Origin: Actinotignum urinale DSM 15805
Lineage (GTDB): Bacteria; Actinomycetota; Actinomycetes; Actinomycetales; Actinomycetaceae
Assembly: GCF_000420445.1 (NCBI RefSeq)
Contig: NZ_ATUY01000004.1
Coordinates: 1-64,000 of the forward strand
Direction of reading: 5' to 3'
Length of the DNA stretch: 64,000 nucleotides
Shown here: piece after piece, positions 52,303 through 61,063 of the stretch
Layout: each line of letters begins with the position of its first letter
How positions within the stretch are numbered: the first letter of the stretch is position 1
Program-made: the position numbers and the translations under genes
The notes under the pieces: generated by a model
What the model saw: the letters and a program-made list of their open reading frames with translations, nothing else
What the model was told of the DNA's origin: nothing
Databases searched by the model: none

Positions 52303-55217
52303 TTCATCCTCCTTCCTACGTAAGCGGCGCGTCTTCCCAAGGCTCCATCCAGTTTTGGTGTGAGTGCTCCGACCAGCGCACCGGAGTCCAGTACGATGTC
52401 TTTTTCCGAATTTCCGGCGATGATGGCGAGGTACTTTTCCATGAGTGTTGTGTCCCGGGCGGCAAGCATGCCTTCGAGCTTGTCGTAGAAAGACTTGAGC
52501 GGCAAAATCGCCTCCGATCCCGCTTCGCCTCCCGCCATAAGGGCACTTCCGTTCATGCCGAAAAGCGTCGGTCTCGTCATGATGCCGCCTTCCTTGTACC
52601 AGTCAATGGAAAGGTGCGGCACTCTGGGCGGCACGATGGAAAAGCCGCCGGAGATCGAAAAATGCGGCAGCTTGATATGCGGAAGCTCGATGTGAAGGCC
52701 GGAGAAGAAGCCTTTGATCGTATCGATAATGCCTTTGATGGTGTTTTTGGCCGCTTCGATCGGTGCGGTGATAGCGGACTTGATGCCGTTCCACACGGAG
52801 GTGGCCGTGCTCTTGATTCCGTTAAAGATGTTTGTCACGGTAGACTTCACGCCGTTAAACACATTTGAGACGGTTGACTTAATCCCACCTACCACACCGG
52901 AAATCATGTTTTTGATGCCGTTCCAGATACTGGATGCCGTGGTGCTGATGGCCGTGAAGACCGAGGAGACCGTGTTGGACACAGCACTTACAGCTCCCGT
53001 GACAACAGACTTGATTCCTTCCCAGATGCCGGTGAAAAAGGAGACGATCCCATTCCAGGTGTTCTCAAAGAAGGTCTTGATCGCCGTCCAAACCTCGCTC
53101 CAGTTCGTGCCAAACCAGGAGAGCACGGTGTTCGTCACACCTTTGATGGCTTCCCAGACAGACGTGAAGATTCCGGAGATGGCCGTCCAGATGCCGGAGA
53201 AGACTTCATTGATGCCGTTCCACAGCTGACTCCAGTTGCCGCTAAAAAGCCCTGCGAAAATATCAAAGATGCCCGTCAGGATGTCGAGGGCTCCTTGTAA
53301 AATCGCGGCAATTGCTGAAAAGGCGTTCTCAAATACCGGCGCCAAAAGCTCGGTGAAACCGTTCCAAATGGCAGATACCAGCTCGCCGAAGGACTGAAAG
53401 TCAAAACCTAAGGCGTTGATGCGTTCGGTGATACCGGATGCGAAGTTTGAAAAAGCCTCCTTGATGCTGTTCCACGTGCCGATAATGGAATCCCTGAAAC
53501 CTTCTGAGGTGTTCCACAGATGCACAAAAGCGGCAACCAGTGTGCCGATGATGGCAACGACTGCCACCACGGGAGCAGAGATGCCGCCGATGGCAGCTCC
53601 TATTTTGCTCATGAGACCGGACATGCCGCCCATCTTGACCATGAAGCCGGTGACCGCTTTTCCTACGCTTGAAAAGGTCGTGATAAGCGATCCGATCGAT
53701 GAGGTCAGCTTGCCGATCACAATAAGCGCAGGTCCCAAGGCGGCGATAAAAAGTCCGATTTTGATGATGGTGTTACGCGTTCCTTCGTCCATGCCGTTTA
53801 ACTTGTCAACGAAGTTTTGAAGCCAGGTGACGAGTTTTCGGATCGTAGGCATTAAGGCATCACCGATGGAGATGGCAAGTTCCTGCAGCTGACTTTTTAA
53901 GATGGTGAGCTGTCCGGGAAGGTTGTCCTGCATGGTTTCTGCCATCTTTTCTGCCGAGCCGTCACAGTTGTCGATGGCGGAAGACAGCTTTTCGATGTCG
54001 GCAGGGGCAGCGTTCATGAGGGCGAGAAAGCCGCTCATGGCGTGCTTTCCGACTAATGATTCTGCCGCCTGTGCCTTTTCGGACTCGGAAAGTCCCGAGA
54101 AGGCCTCCCGGCAGTCGCCCAAGATGCCGGAAAGAGAGCGCATGGAACCGTCCGCATTGGTCGTGGCCACTGTGACCTCACCGATGGATTTTCCTGAAAT
54201 GGTGAAGTCCTTGCTGAGGTTGGTCATGACGGTACGAAGGGCGGTGCCCGCCTGTGTGGATTTGATCCCGGAGTTTGCCATAAGGCCGATGGCCTCTGCG
54301 GTATCTTCAGCGCTAAAGCCCAAGGCGCCTGCAATCGGGGCGCAGTATCTAAAGGTCTCGCCCATCATGGAGACGTTGGTGTTCGCATTGGACGACGCCG
54401 CGGCGAGGATATCGGCAAAGTGTCCGGAGTCTTTCGCGGAAAGCCCAAAGGCGGTTAAGGCATCGGTCACGATATCGGAAGTGAGGGCTAAATCTTCTCC
54501 GGATGCGGCGGCAAGGTTCATGATGCCGTCAATACCGGAGATCATGTCTTTCGATTTCCAGCCGGCCATCGCCATGTAGTTCATGGCGTTAGCCGCGTCG
54601 GTGGCGGAGAACTTCGTCTTTTCGCCCATCTCACGTGCTTTATCGCGCAGGGCCTGAAAGTCCTCTCCGGTAGCTCCGGATATTGCAGAGACCTTCGACA
54701 TCGCTTCATCAAAGTCACCCGCGGTCTTGACCGCCAGTACGCCAAGTCCTCCCACGGCAAGAGAAACCGGCATGATCTTTTGCCCCGCGCCCGTGATAGC
54801 GTCACCCGCTTTAGTGAAAGCGGCTCCTGCCGCATCCATCTTGGAAAAGACTGCGTTGGTGTTGATTGCTTCCTGCTGCAGGCCTTTAAGCTTTTGTTCG
54901 GTTTCGACAATCTCACGCTGCAGTGCGTCGTATTTGTCCTGGCCGAGGTCTCCCGACTCCAGCTGTGCCTTGGCTTGTTCCTGGGTTGTCTTTAAGGTAT
55001 CAAGCTTTTCTTTGGTTGCTGTGATGGCGTTTTTCAGCATTTTTTGCTTTTGCGCCAAAAGCTCCGTGTTTTTCGGATCGAGTTTTAAGAGGCGGTTGAC
55101 ATCTCTTAAGGAGGACTGCGTTGTGCGGATGGTGGAGTTCACTTGTTTTAAGGCTTTATCCAGTCCCGTGGTATCTCCGCCGATTTCCACGGTGATGCCT
55201 TTGATGCGTGAGGCCAT
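52299..55217 (-). CDS. tail tape measure protein
   Basis: The 972-residue tail-length ruler has an N-terminal coiled coil (about 1-110), the TP901-type TMP core (about 180-420: ISGATGEDFQALRDKARE, TKFSATDAANAMNYMAMAGW), a hydrophobic stretch (about 500-600) and a repetitive C-terminal zone with repeating VFNGVKSTV, IFNGIKSTA and VWNGIKSAI units. The ATG at 55217 is preceded by AGGAGG. The length predicts a tail near 145 nm if the usual 1.5 angstrom per residue rule holds. Confidence 0.93.
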   Translation of the reverse strand: MASRIKGITVEIGGDTTGLDKALKQVNSTIRTTQSSLRDVNRLLKLDPKNTELLAQKQKMLKNAITATKEKLDTLKTTQEQAKAQLESGDLGQDKYDALQREIVETEQKLKGLQQEAINTNAVFSKMDAAGAAFTKAGDAITGAGQKIMPVSLAVGGLGVLAVKTAGDFDEAMSKVSAISGATGEDFQALRDKAREMGEKTKFSATDAANAMNYMAMAGWKSKDMISGIDGIMNLAAASGEDLALTSDIVTDALTAFGLSAKDSGHFADILAAASSNANTNVSMMGETFRYCAPIAGALGFSAEDTAEAIGLMANSGIKSTQAGTALRTVMTNLSKDFTISGKSIGEVTVATTNADGSMRSLSGILGDCREAFSGLSESEKAQAAESLVGKHAMSGFLALMNAAPADIEKLSSAIDNCDGSAEKMAETMQDNLPGQLTILKSQLQELAISIGDALMPTIRKLVTWLQNFVDKLNGMDEGTRNTIIKIGLFIAALGPALIVIGKLTSSIGSLITTFSSVGKAVTGFMVKMGGMSGLMSKIGAAIGGISAPVVAVVAIIGTLVAAFVHLWNTSEGFRDSIIGTWNSIKEAFSNFASGITERINALGFDFQSFGELVSAIWNGFTELLAPVFENAFSAIAAILQGALDILTGIFDIFAGLFSGNWSQLWNGINEVFSGIWTAISGIFTSVWEAIKGVTNTVLSWFGTNWSEVWTAIKTFFENTWNGIVSFFTGIWEGIKSVVTGAVSAVSNTVSSVFTAISTTASSIWNGIKNMISGVVGGIKSTVSNVFNGVKSTVTNIFNGIKSTATSVWNGIKSAITAPIEAAKNTIKGIIDTIKGFFSGLHIELPHIKLPHFSISGGFSIVPPRVPHLSIDWYKEGGIMTRPTLFGMNGSALMAGGEAGSEAILPLKSFYDKLEGMLAARDTTLMEKYLAIIAGNSEKDIVLDSGALVGALTPKLDGALGRRAAYVGRRMK

Positions 55218-55239
55218 GCGTCCTCCTTTCTTGAACAAT

Positions 55240-55260
55240 AAAAAAACACCTCATCGGGTG
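55240..55260 (-). terminator. small hairpin with T run after the tail chaperone frame
   Basis: A CACC/GGTG stem is followed on the minus strand by TTTTTTT, directly after the stop at 55261. With so short a stem it may only attenuate. Confidence 0.5.
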
Positions 55261-55425
55261 CTAAAAGCGGTCAAAATCTTCTTGTGTGGCAAGCCGCCTG
55301 TAACTTGCACTGTCGTTTGCTTTTTCCGTCCACATATCGAGAAGCAGCCCGATGGAGATGAGATCCATGTCCACAATGGGAATGCCGATCTGACAGGCAC
55401 GAAGCATAAGAAGTGGCGTTGTCAT
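55261..55425 (-). CDS. tail assembly chaperone, frameshift product (gpT-like)
   Basis: This 54-codon frame lies just after the tail chaperone gene and is in its -1 frame. The sequence begins MTTPLLMLRACQIGIPIVDM and ends YRRLATQEDFDRF, a pattern typical of the second part of Firmicutes tail chaperones. The upstream gene ends with CCA AAA AAA GGC AGA TAA, giving a seven-A slippery stretch; one base of -1 slippage joins the two frames without a stop. Expression as the G-T fusion (about 55796-55261) is therefore likely; independent start at 55425 is possible. Confidence 0.78.
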   Translation of the reverse strand: MTTPLLMLRACQIGIPIVDMDLISIGLLLDMWTEKANDSASYRRLATQEDFDRF

Positions 55426-55439
55426 GGGCCGCTCGCTTC

Positions 55440-55796
55440 TTATCTGCCTTTTTTTGGTGAGACCTCTGTCTTTAAGTTCTCACCCCAAAGGGAGAGGATT
55501 TCAGGAAGTACCTGATAGATGGAAAACATCTCAAAGCCGTCCAGCCACTCTTCAATGGAAGCGGGCACGCTTTTGTCTGCGTGCAGCGCCATGATGTAGG
55601 CGACGTTTTCAAAAATCTCTAAGTCTTCAACGGGAAAGCCGCCGTCCTTATCTTTCTTGCCCTGATAGCTTTTTTCGAGCTTGGCTAAGTCTTTAAAAAT
55701 ATCCCGTCCGAACTTCGCACGGTAAAGGCGCGGGATAGCAGCAGACGAGCGAAACTTTACGGGTACACCCGAAACGTCAATGGTCTTTTCAATCAT
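55440..55796 (-). CDS. tail assembly chaperone (gpG-like)
   Basis: This 118-residue acidic protein has IDVSGVPVKFRSSAAIPRLY near the start and LWGENLKTEVSPKKGR at the end. It lies between the major tail protein and tape measure, the fixed place of the tail chaperone that binds the tape measure before tube assembly. An AAAAAAA slippery sequence is within the last codons (plus strand 55449-55455), enabling a frameshift into the downstream frame. Confidence 0.87.
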   Translation of the reverse strand: MIEKTIDVSGVPVKFRSSAAIPRLYRAKFGRDIFKDLAKLEKSYQGKKDKDGGFPVEDLEIFENVAYIMALHADKSVPASIEEWLDGFEMFSIYQVLPEILSLWGENLKTEVSPKKGR

Positions 55797-55798
55797 GG

Positions 55799-56398
55799 TT
55801 ATTTTCCTCCTGCTGGTGTGCCTGCCTGCGGCACGTAGACCGCCTTATACCAGTTCGCATAGGTTGCAGCATCAGTGCTATCTCCGGTCTTGGCTTTGAC
55901 AAGGCCGTCCGATCTTGGATCTGCGGTAAGAGACAGGGTTTCCGTTCCCGGCTCAATGGTATCTTCTTTGGTTTCCGACTCGATGGAAGGACGAGAGGCC
56001 GTGCAGTTATATAAGGCATGGCGGATCGCTTTGATGTCGCCGTCAAACTCAAAAAGCAAAGCGAACTTCACAGACTCTGCTGTGTTGGAGTTTTCCACGA
56101 GCACCCCTTTGGCATCGAGGGTCTCCTGCAAAATCTCGGTGCGAAACCACTCAGGGATGAGAGCAATCTCGAGATCCCCGGAGTAGCCGTTGTTGGTGAC
56201 GGTTCTAAAGTAGACAATGCCGTCGGCATAAAAGGGAGAAGATTCGCCTTCCGCGTCAAGCGACAGCGAAACCGCGCCAGGGATGGGTTTTGGTGTTTCG
56301 TACGTAAAGGTGGATACGCCGTTCGAGACGGTTTCTGCCATCTTGGCGGCATAGACGTTTTTAATGTTATATTTGACTTTGTTGTTTTTATTTGCCAT
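55799..56398 (-). CDS. major tail tube protein (phi13 type)
   Basis: This 199-residue tail tube subunit has KVKYNIKNVYAAKMAE near the start, YADGIVYFRTVTNNGYSGDLEIALIPEW split over about 57-84, and SVKFALLFEFDGDIKAIRHA near 110, matching phi13-family major tail proteins. An extended C-terminal part rich in Thr and Ser follows (ETLSLTADPRSDGLVKAKTG). Position before the tail chaperones supports the call. Confidence 0.9.
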   Translation of the reverse strand: MANKNNKVKYNIKNVYAAKMAETVSNGVSTFTYETPKPIPGAVSLSLDAEGESSPFYADGIVYFRTVTNNGYSGDLEIALIPEWFRTEILQETLDAKGVLVENSNTAESVKFALLFEFDGDIKAIRHALYNCTASRPSIESETKEDTIEPGTETLSLTADPRSDGLVKAKTGDSTDAATYANWYKAVYVPQAGTPAGGK

Positions 56399-56404
56399 GT
56401 TTCA

Positions 56405-56722
56405 TCATCCTTTCAACTCAAATGAATAGGAAACCTCGTAGAGGTCTTCTGCGTTGATATAGACTTCGGCCTTGTCGAAAAACTGATCGTGGCGGATAAG
56501 AAGGTCTTCGATTCTTTTTTCGAGCGCACGGTCTTTTTTGTCGGTGTAAAGCTCCAGATAAAATCGGTTCACGGGAAAATACACCTGACCGTCTGCCGCA
56601 AAGTTATGCGACTCCGGCGTTACGTAGCAGATAAAGGGCGGATCAGGTGCCTGGCCTTCTTCAAAATGGTCGTAAGCAAAGGGAAGCGCGACCTCTTTCA
56701 ATATTTCTATGATTTCATCCAT
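56405..56722 (-). CDS. tail completion / terminator protein
   Basis: This is a 105-residue protein. Pieces such as FICYVTPESHNFAADG, VNRFYLELYTDKKD and LYEVSYSFEL fit the minor structural proteins that cap the tail tube at the head side. It overlaps the gp10-like gene by eight bases. The role is inferred mainly from place and size. Confidence 0.75.
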   Translation of the reverse strand: MDEIIEILKEVALPFAYDHFEEGQAPDPPFICYVTPESHNFAADGQVYFPVNRFYLELYTDKKDRALEKRIEDLLIRHDQFFDKAEVYINAEDLYEVSYSFELKG

Positions 56723-57098
56723 CTTTGATCATCCTTTCGATCTCTTTCATAAGCTGCTCTTCACCGATTGTCTCGGCAGGCGCGATATGAGGAATTGCCC
56801 TCGTCCTGCCGCCATTCCTTTTGGCGTGGCCGTGTTCTAAGAGGTGTGCCAGCTGGTAGCGGTTACGAGAGTAGACCGTCACCTGCAGGGCATGGGAGGA
56901 CTCGGAGGTTTTCTTTTGCGTCCAGCTTTTTTGATAGTCGCCGTGCTTCTTTGGCGCATGCGCCTTGATTTCTTTTTTGGTGGTCGTTGCCGCTTTGGTG
57001 ACGGCTTGCTTCATGCCTTCCGTTGTCGTTTTGGCATAGGCGTTGAGTTCTTCCATCACGGCATCAGCAAGGCCGGAGATTTTGACTTTTCGGCTCAT
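56715..57098 (-). CDS. HK97-gp10-type head-tail protein
   Basis: This 127-residue basic protein has the HK97-gp10 pattern: an N-terminal helix (MEELNAYAKTTTEGMKQAV), APKKHGDYQKSWTQKK (about 54-69), the YSRNRYQLAHLLEHGHAKR motif (about 81-99) and IPHIAPAETIGEE. It joins neck to tail. It shares its first base with the stop of the gene upstream. Confidence 0.9.
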   Translation of the reverse strand: MSRKVKISGLADAVMEELNAYAKTTTEGMKQAVTKAATTTKKEIKAHAPKKHGDYQKSWTQKKTSESSHALQVTVYSRNRYQLAHLLEHGHAKRNGGRTRAIPHIAPAETIGEEQLMKEIERMIKDG

Positions 57099-57430
57099 CA
57101 GGTTCTCTCCTTTACGCAGAAAAACTTGATCGCTCGCTTCCTGAAAGACAGGTGGTCAATTTTTTCGATGTCGTAGGCGCAGCCCTGAAAGACGATGCGA
57201 AAGTCTGTCGTGCTCATCGCTGCCGTTTTCGTACACCACCTGACCGTCACCGCCATGTCCGCCTTATCCACTTCAGAAGCTGCGATAAAGACTTCGCGCC
57301 CGCCTTCTCCTGAGATGGTGGCGGCACAGGTGTAGTCATCTTTCCACGTTTCGATTTGGTTTCCGATGGCATCACTTTCCACGGTTCTTTTTTGGAAGGT
57401 GACGGTGACATTGAGAAGAGCGATATCCAT
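57098..57430 (-). CDS. head-tail adaptor / head closure protein
   Basis: This 110-residue beta-rich protein has VTFQKRTVESDAIGNQIETW near the start and GCAYDIEKIDHLSFRKRAIK near the end, the pattern of phage head-tail joining proteins (gp16/SPP1-like). It lies between the connector and gp10-like genes, with a one-base gap to the first. Confidence 0.87.
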   Translation of the reverse strand: MDIALLNVTVTFQKRTVESDAIGNQIETWKDDYTCAATISGEGGREVFIAASEVDKADMAVTVRWCTKTAAMSTTDFRIVFQGCAYDIEKIDHLSFRKRAIKFFCVKERT

Positions 57431-57431
57431 A

Positions 57432-57695
57432 TCAGAAGCTCACCTGCCTTTCTCCGAAAAGAAGAGCGCGAAGCGTCAAGGTGAGCGCATGGTGATCGGC
57501 TTCTTCTCGGTGTTCGTAGAGATAGGCCACCGTAAAAAGCACGGCAATGCGCCCGTTTTCAAAAGAAGAGAGGTCTTCGGTGCGTGCCACGTTTTTGACC
57601 AACTCGGTGGCAGAGGGTATGAGCGACTCGATGAGTGCGTCATCGTCGTCAAAATCCACGCGGAGATAGTTTTTCACGTCTTCAAGGCTCAGCAT
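57432..57695 (-). CDS. head-tail connector protein (gp6-like)
   Basis: This 87-residue protein begins LSLEDVKNYLRVDFDDDDAL and contains DALIESLIPSATELVKNVA, the signature of gp6-like connectors that bind the portal. AAAGGAGG precedes the ATG. It follows the capsid gene after a hairpin. Confidence 0.92.
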   Translation of the reverse strand: MLSLEDVKNYLRVDFDDDDALIESLIPSATELVKNVARTEDLSSFENGRIAVLFTVAYLYEHREEADHHALTLTLRALLFGERQVSF

Positions 57696-57718
57696 GCTTC
57701 CTCCTTTCCTGCAAGGAA

Positions 57719-57751
57719 AAGGCGACTCCCTCGTATAAAGAGAGCCGCCTT
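57719..57751 (-). terminator. hairpin after the capsid gene
   Basis: AAGGCGACTC pairs with GAGCCGCCTT (one internal mismatch), followed on the minus strand by TTTTCC. It may stabilise the capsid mRNA or reduce read-through. Confidence 0.6.
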
Positions 57752-57770
57752 ATGGCTAAGACGTTTATTT

Positions 57771-58961
57771 TTACGCACCGGCTTTGAGAATCTGCACGGC
57801 CTCGGGCAAGATCAGTTTTCCGTCCACACGTTCTTTGGCAACGTAGCCCACCATGCCGTTTCCGGCAAAAAGCTCTCGAAGTTCCTGAAAACTCCTGGTT
57901 CCGCGATCTCCGATGTTGTAATAGGAAAAATCTCCGAAAGCCACGCCTGCTTTTCCCGTCTCCAAAACAGGGCAGAAGGCAGAGGTCTTAACCGGATAGC
58001 CGCAAAGACGGTCCGGTTCTCCCGCCTGATAGCTCGGCTGCCAGATGTAGGCCTGATTGTTATCCTTGAGCTTTCGAAGGGCGGCAAGCGTTGCGTCATT
58101 TAAGATAAACGCAGCGTTTTTGCGGTATGGGCGCTTCAAAGAGTAGATGAGCGTCAGGATATCGTCAGTTTTAAGCGCGGTACCCGTGAGTGTGACGGAA
58201 ACCTCTCCTCCGCCGGTTGCGGCAAAGATGCCAAGCGGCTTGTTTTTGCCGTCGCCGTTTAAGAAGGCATCTTCTTCCGCGTTACCGAGTGCTTTGCCGA
58301 ACTGGTCGATGATGTAGCTTTCCAAATTGAAAGCATTGTCGTAGAGCAGTTCTTCGGTAACCTTGATCGCTACATGAAGCTTATGGGCATCGAGCACCAC
58401 CTGATCAAAGGTCGCCTCGCCGAAGCTTAAGGCTTGACCTTCCTCGATCCATGCCGCGGCAGGCTTAGTAGCCGCGATATTGATTTTGTGTTCGCCGGAC
58501 GTGGTGATGGTCGTGGCGAGGCTTCGGAAGATATTCTCTTCGGTCAGCTTGTCAATGAGGCGGCTGTCCCATTCTTCAGGTACCAGATAGCCGCCGTTTT
58601 CGTCTTTGCCTTCTTCCAAGATGTTCGAGATGCGCTTAAAGCCGCTTCGCAGGGCAACGAGCATATCCTTGGCATAGGAAGAGGAGGCACGTCCGTGCTT
58701 TTCTTCCGTCTCTGTGGAAAGCACGGCCGGTTTTGCCGTAAGCGGCGTACCGAGCGGCTTGCTCATCTTGTCTTCGATGTCCTTTTGACGGCACATGCGC
58801 TCAATTTCTGTGCTATAGGCTGCGATCTCGGCTTCCAGCTTGTCGTAAGCCGCTCCGTCTTCAGCGCTAAGCAGTCCGTCTTTGTCTCGATGGGATTCCA
58901 GAAAAGCCTTTGCGGCCTCCCAGGTCTTGGCACGTTTGTTCAAAAGTTCAGTAATCGTCAT
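57771..58961 (-). CDS. HK97-family major capsid protein
   Basis: This 396-residue protein has an N-terminal scaffold-like delta domain (about 1-105, helical and charged) that is expected to be removed by the protease encoded upstream. The HK97 fold then covers about 105-396: GYLVPEEWDSRLIDKLTEEN (about 123-142), the spine helix region, FLNGDGKNKPLGIFA (about 240-254) and a C-terminal FGDFSYYNIGDRG. AAGGAGG precedes the ATG. All parts are complete. Confidence 0.95.
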   Translation of the reverse strand: MTITELLNKRAKTWEAAKAFLESHRDKDGLLSAEDGAAYDKLEAEIAAYSTEIERMCRQKDIEDKMSKPLGTPLTAKPAVLSTETEEKHGRASSSYAKDMLVALRSGFKRISNILEEGKDENGGYLVPEEWDSRLIDKLTEENIFRSLATTITTSGEHKINIAATKPAAAWIEEGQALSFGEATFDQVVLDAHKLHVAIKVTEELLYDNAFNLESYIIDQFGKALGNAEEDAFLNGDGKNKPLGIFAATGGGEVSVTLTGTALKTDDILTLIYSLKRPYRKNAAFILNDATLAALRKLKDNNQAYIWQPSYQAGEPDRLCGYPVKTSAFCPVLETGKAGVAFGDFSYYNIGDRGTRSFQELRELFAGNGMVGYVAKERVDGKLILPEAVQILKAGA

Positions 58962-58975
58962 GGTAGGTTTCCTCC

Positions 58976-59803
58976 TTAAATAAAGTGTTTGATAAGATCA
59001 AGGCGTGTTTCCAAGTCCTTGACTTTATAGCGGTGGGTAATCGGTTCTGCCGTTTGGGCAGGCGTTTTTGCCTCACAGGCCGCCGCATAGTCACAGAGCT
59101 TTTTATTGATGGCGGCTGCGACCTTGCGGCGTGAAAAGAGCATCGGTGTCTCCGTGAGGCTTTCAGATTCTTTTCCGTTTAGCACGGCACTTTCACCATT
59201 TGTAGGATCTTCGTTCTCGCCTTGCGGATAGAGATCCTGCCTTGATGTGATGCGGTCGGCAAAGTGCAGCTCTATTGCCTTTTCCGCGTTCATCCAGGTC
59301 TCTTCATCCATGAGTGAAGCGAGCTTTGCATGAGAAAGACCGCTTTTTTGCTTGTAGGCACCGATGATGGATTCTTTGACCTCGGATAACATCCCGATGG
59401 CACGCTGCATATCCTGTGTATCTCCGATGGCCACGGTGGATGGGTTATGGATCATGAGCATGGAAACAGGACTCATGAGAATCTCATCTCCAGCCATCGC
59501 AATGACTGATGCGGCGGATGCCGCAAGACCGTCAATTTTGACCGTCACCTTGCCTTGATAGTTCAAAAGCAGGTTATAGATCTGAGCGGCCGCAAAGCAG
59601 TCGCCTCCCGGTGAGTTGATCCAGACGGTGATGTTGCCTGTGCCGTCATCAAGTTCGGATTTAAAAAGAGCCGGTGTGACTTCATCGTCAAACCAGCTCT
59701 CCTCGGCAATCACGCCATCCAGGTATAAAGTTCGTGTTTCATTTTCGTTTGGATCGGGACTTTTGTTTTTCGTCCATCTCCAAAATTTCTTCTGTCGGTT
59801 CAT
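58976..59803 (-). CDS. ClpP-like prohead protease
   Basis: The 275-residue serine protease matures the capsid. ITVWINSPGGDCFAAAQIYN (about 58-77) forms the oxyanion region. The nucleophile lies in AASAASVIAMAGDEIL (second Ser, about 95) and the catalytic His in MLMIHNPS (about 118). A helical C-terminal extension (about 180-275) may act as scaffold. Start at 59803 (MNRQKKFWRWTKNK) is set by AAGGAGG; this overlaps the end of the portal gene by 65 bases. Confidence 0.92.
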   Translation of the reverse strand: MNRQKKFWRWTKNKSPDPNENETRTLYLDGVIAEESWFDDEVTPALFKSELDDGTGNITVWINSPGGDCFAAAQIYNLLLNYQGKVTVKIDGLAASAASVIAMAGDEILMSPVSMLMIHNPSTVAIGDTQDMQRAIGMLSEVKESIIGAYKQKSGLSHAKLASLMDEETWMNAEKAIELHFADRITSRQDLYPQGENEDPTNGESAVLNGKESESLTETPMLFSRRKVAAAINKKLCDYAAACEAKTPAQTAEPITHRYKVKDLETRLDLIKHFI

Positions 59804-61049
59804 CGGTATCCTCCTTGTTTTTCGTATAAGCCGATCCCGCATCGGCAAGCTTCACGACATTGCCGTTTAAGACATGCAAATCGCCGCCATCTTCTTTTGA
59901 GAGCAGATCCATATCTTCTAAGCGCCTCACATCGTTGACCGAGAAGATGCCGTTTTGTATGCCGGTGGCATAACCTCGCATGCGGCTCTCATAATCGCCT
60001 CGCAAAATCCCGTCCACGTTAAAGCGAATGAGATAGTCTTTCTTTTGTTCGGGCAAAAGAAGCGAACGCTGCATGGACTCCTCAAAGCGCACGAGCCACG
60101 GACGCAGGGTGTAGGTCATAAACTCCAAAGATTGGTGCTCGATATTGGAAAAGGTCGCATGTTCGAGATCTCCGATCATATGGGGCGGCACGCGGAAGAT
60201 GCGGGCAATCTCATCGATTTGAAACTTCCGCGTCTCAAGAAACTGCGCGGCTTCCGGTGAGATGGAAATCGGCGTGTAGCTCATGCCTTCTTCCAAAATG
60301 GCGACCTTGTTGGAGTTCTGCGATCCGCCAAAGCCCTGCTCCCAAGACTGTCGGATCTTTTCCGGGTCTTTCACCACGCCTGGCATCGACAAAATACCGG
60401 AGGGGTTGGCACCGTTTTTAAAGAATGCCGCACCGTATTCTTCGGTGGCCATTGCCATGCCGAGAGCGTTTTTCGCCATCGCAATCGGGCTGTAGCCGAC
60501 AAGACCGTCAAAGCCCAAGCCCGGGATATGGAGTACCTCAGAAGGAGAAAGCCTTACCCGTCCGTTTTTAAGCGTTGGAGCATCGCTTTTACTGACCTGA
60601 TATTCGTAGTAAAGAGTGCCATTTTCATCCCGGTCAACCGTCATTTTGTTGGCCATGAGCGGGTATAGGGCGACAACTTCACCTTTGCCGTTTCGGATAA
60701 TCTGTGCGTAGGCGTTGCCCCACAAGAGCAGATGGCACATGAGGGTTTCTCGGAAGATAAATGAGGTCATCTCCGGATTCGGCTCATCGTGCAGCAAAAA
60801 GTAAAGGGAGATGTCCGTCGCTTTCTCTTTGCCGGCATTTCCTTTGAGGCGAAAGAGATGAAGCGGAAGACCGGCGACCGCCTCAGCTAAAACTCTTACA
60901 CAGGCATAGACGGCAGTAATCTGCATGGCAGAGCGCTCCGTCACCGCTTTTCCCGATGTGGTGTGCCCGAAGTAAAAGCGAAAGGCAGAGCCGGCGGTTT
61001 GATCTTTCGGCTTATCTCTTGAATGAAAAAGTGATTGTAAAAATCCCAT
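59739..61049 (-). CDS. HK97-family portal protein
   Basis: The 436-residue portal subunit forms the dodecameric DNA gate. ERSAMQITAVYACVRVLAEAVAG (in two parts, about 38-60), HDEPNPEMTSFIFRETLMCH near 88, HIPGLGFDGLVGYSPI near 173 and RIFRVPPHMIGDLEHAT near 288 are portal signatures. The C-terminal tail is acidic and ends MDEKQKSRSKRK. ATG at 61049 follows AAAGGAGA; a TTG two codons earlier is less likely. It lies 9-15 bases after the terminase gene. Confidence 0.95.
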   Translation of the reverse strand: MGFLQSLFHSRDKPKDQTAGSAFRFYFGHTTSGKAVTERSAMQITAVYACVRVLAEAVAGLPLHLFRLKGNAGKEKATDISLYFLLHDEPNPEMTSFIFRETLMCHLLLWGNAYAQIIRNGKGEVVALYPLMANKMTVDRDENGTLYYEYQVSKSDAPTLKNGRVRLSPSEVLHIPGLGFDGLVGYSPIAMAKNALGMAMATEEYGAAFFKNGANPSGILSMPGVVKDPEKIRQSWEQGFGGSQNSNKVAILEEGMSYTPISISPEAAQFLETRKFQIDEIARIFRVPPHMIGDLEHATFSNIEHQSLEFMTYTLRPWLVRFEESMQRSLLLPEQKKDYLIRFNVDGILRGDYESRMRGYATGIQNGIFSVNDVRRLEDMDLLSKEDGGDLHVLNGNVVKLADAGSAYTKNKEDTDEPTEEILEMDEKQKSRSKRK

Positions 61050-61063
61050 AGGCAAAATCTCCT

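Noticed and set aside
52700-53230. repetitive DNA inside the tape-measure gene as a mobile repeat
   Set aside because: The repeats encode in-frame IFNGIKS-type units, which are normal internal repeats of tape measure proteins.
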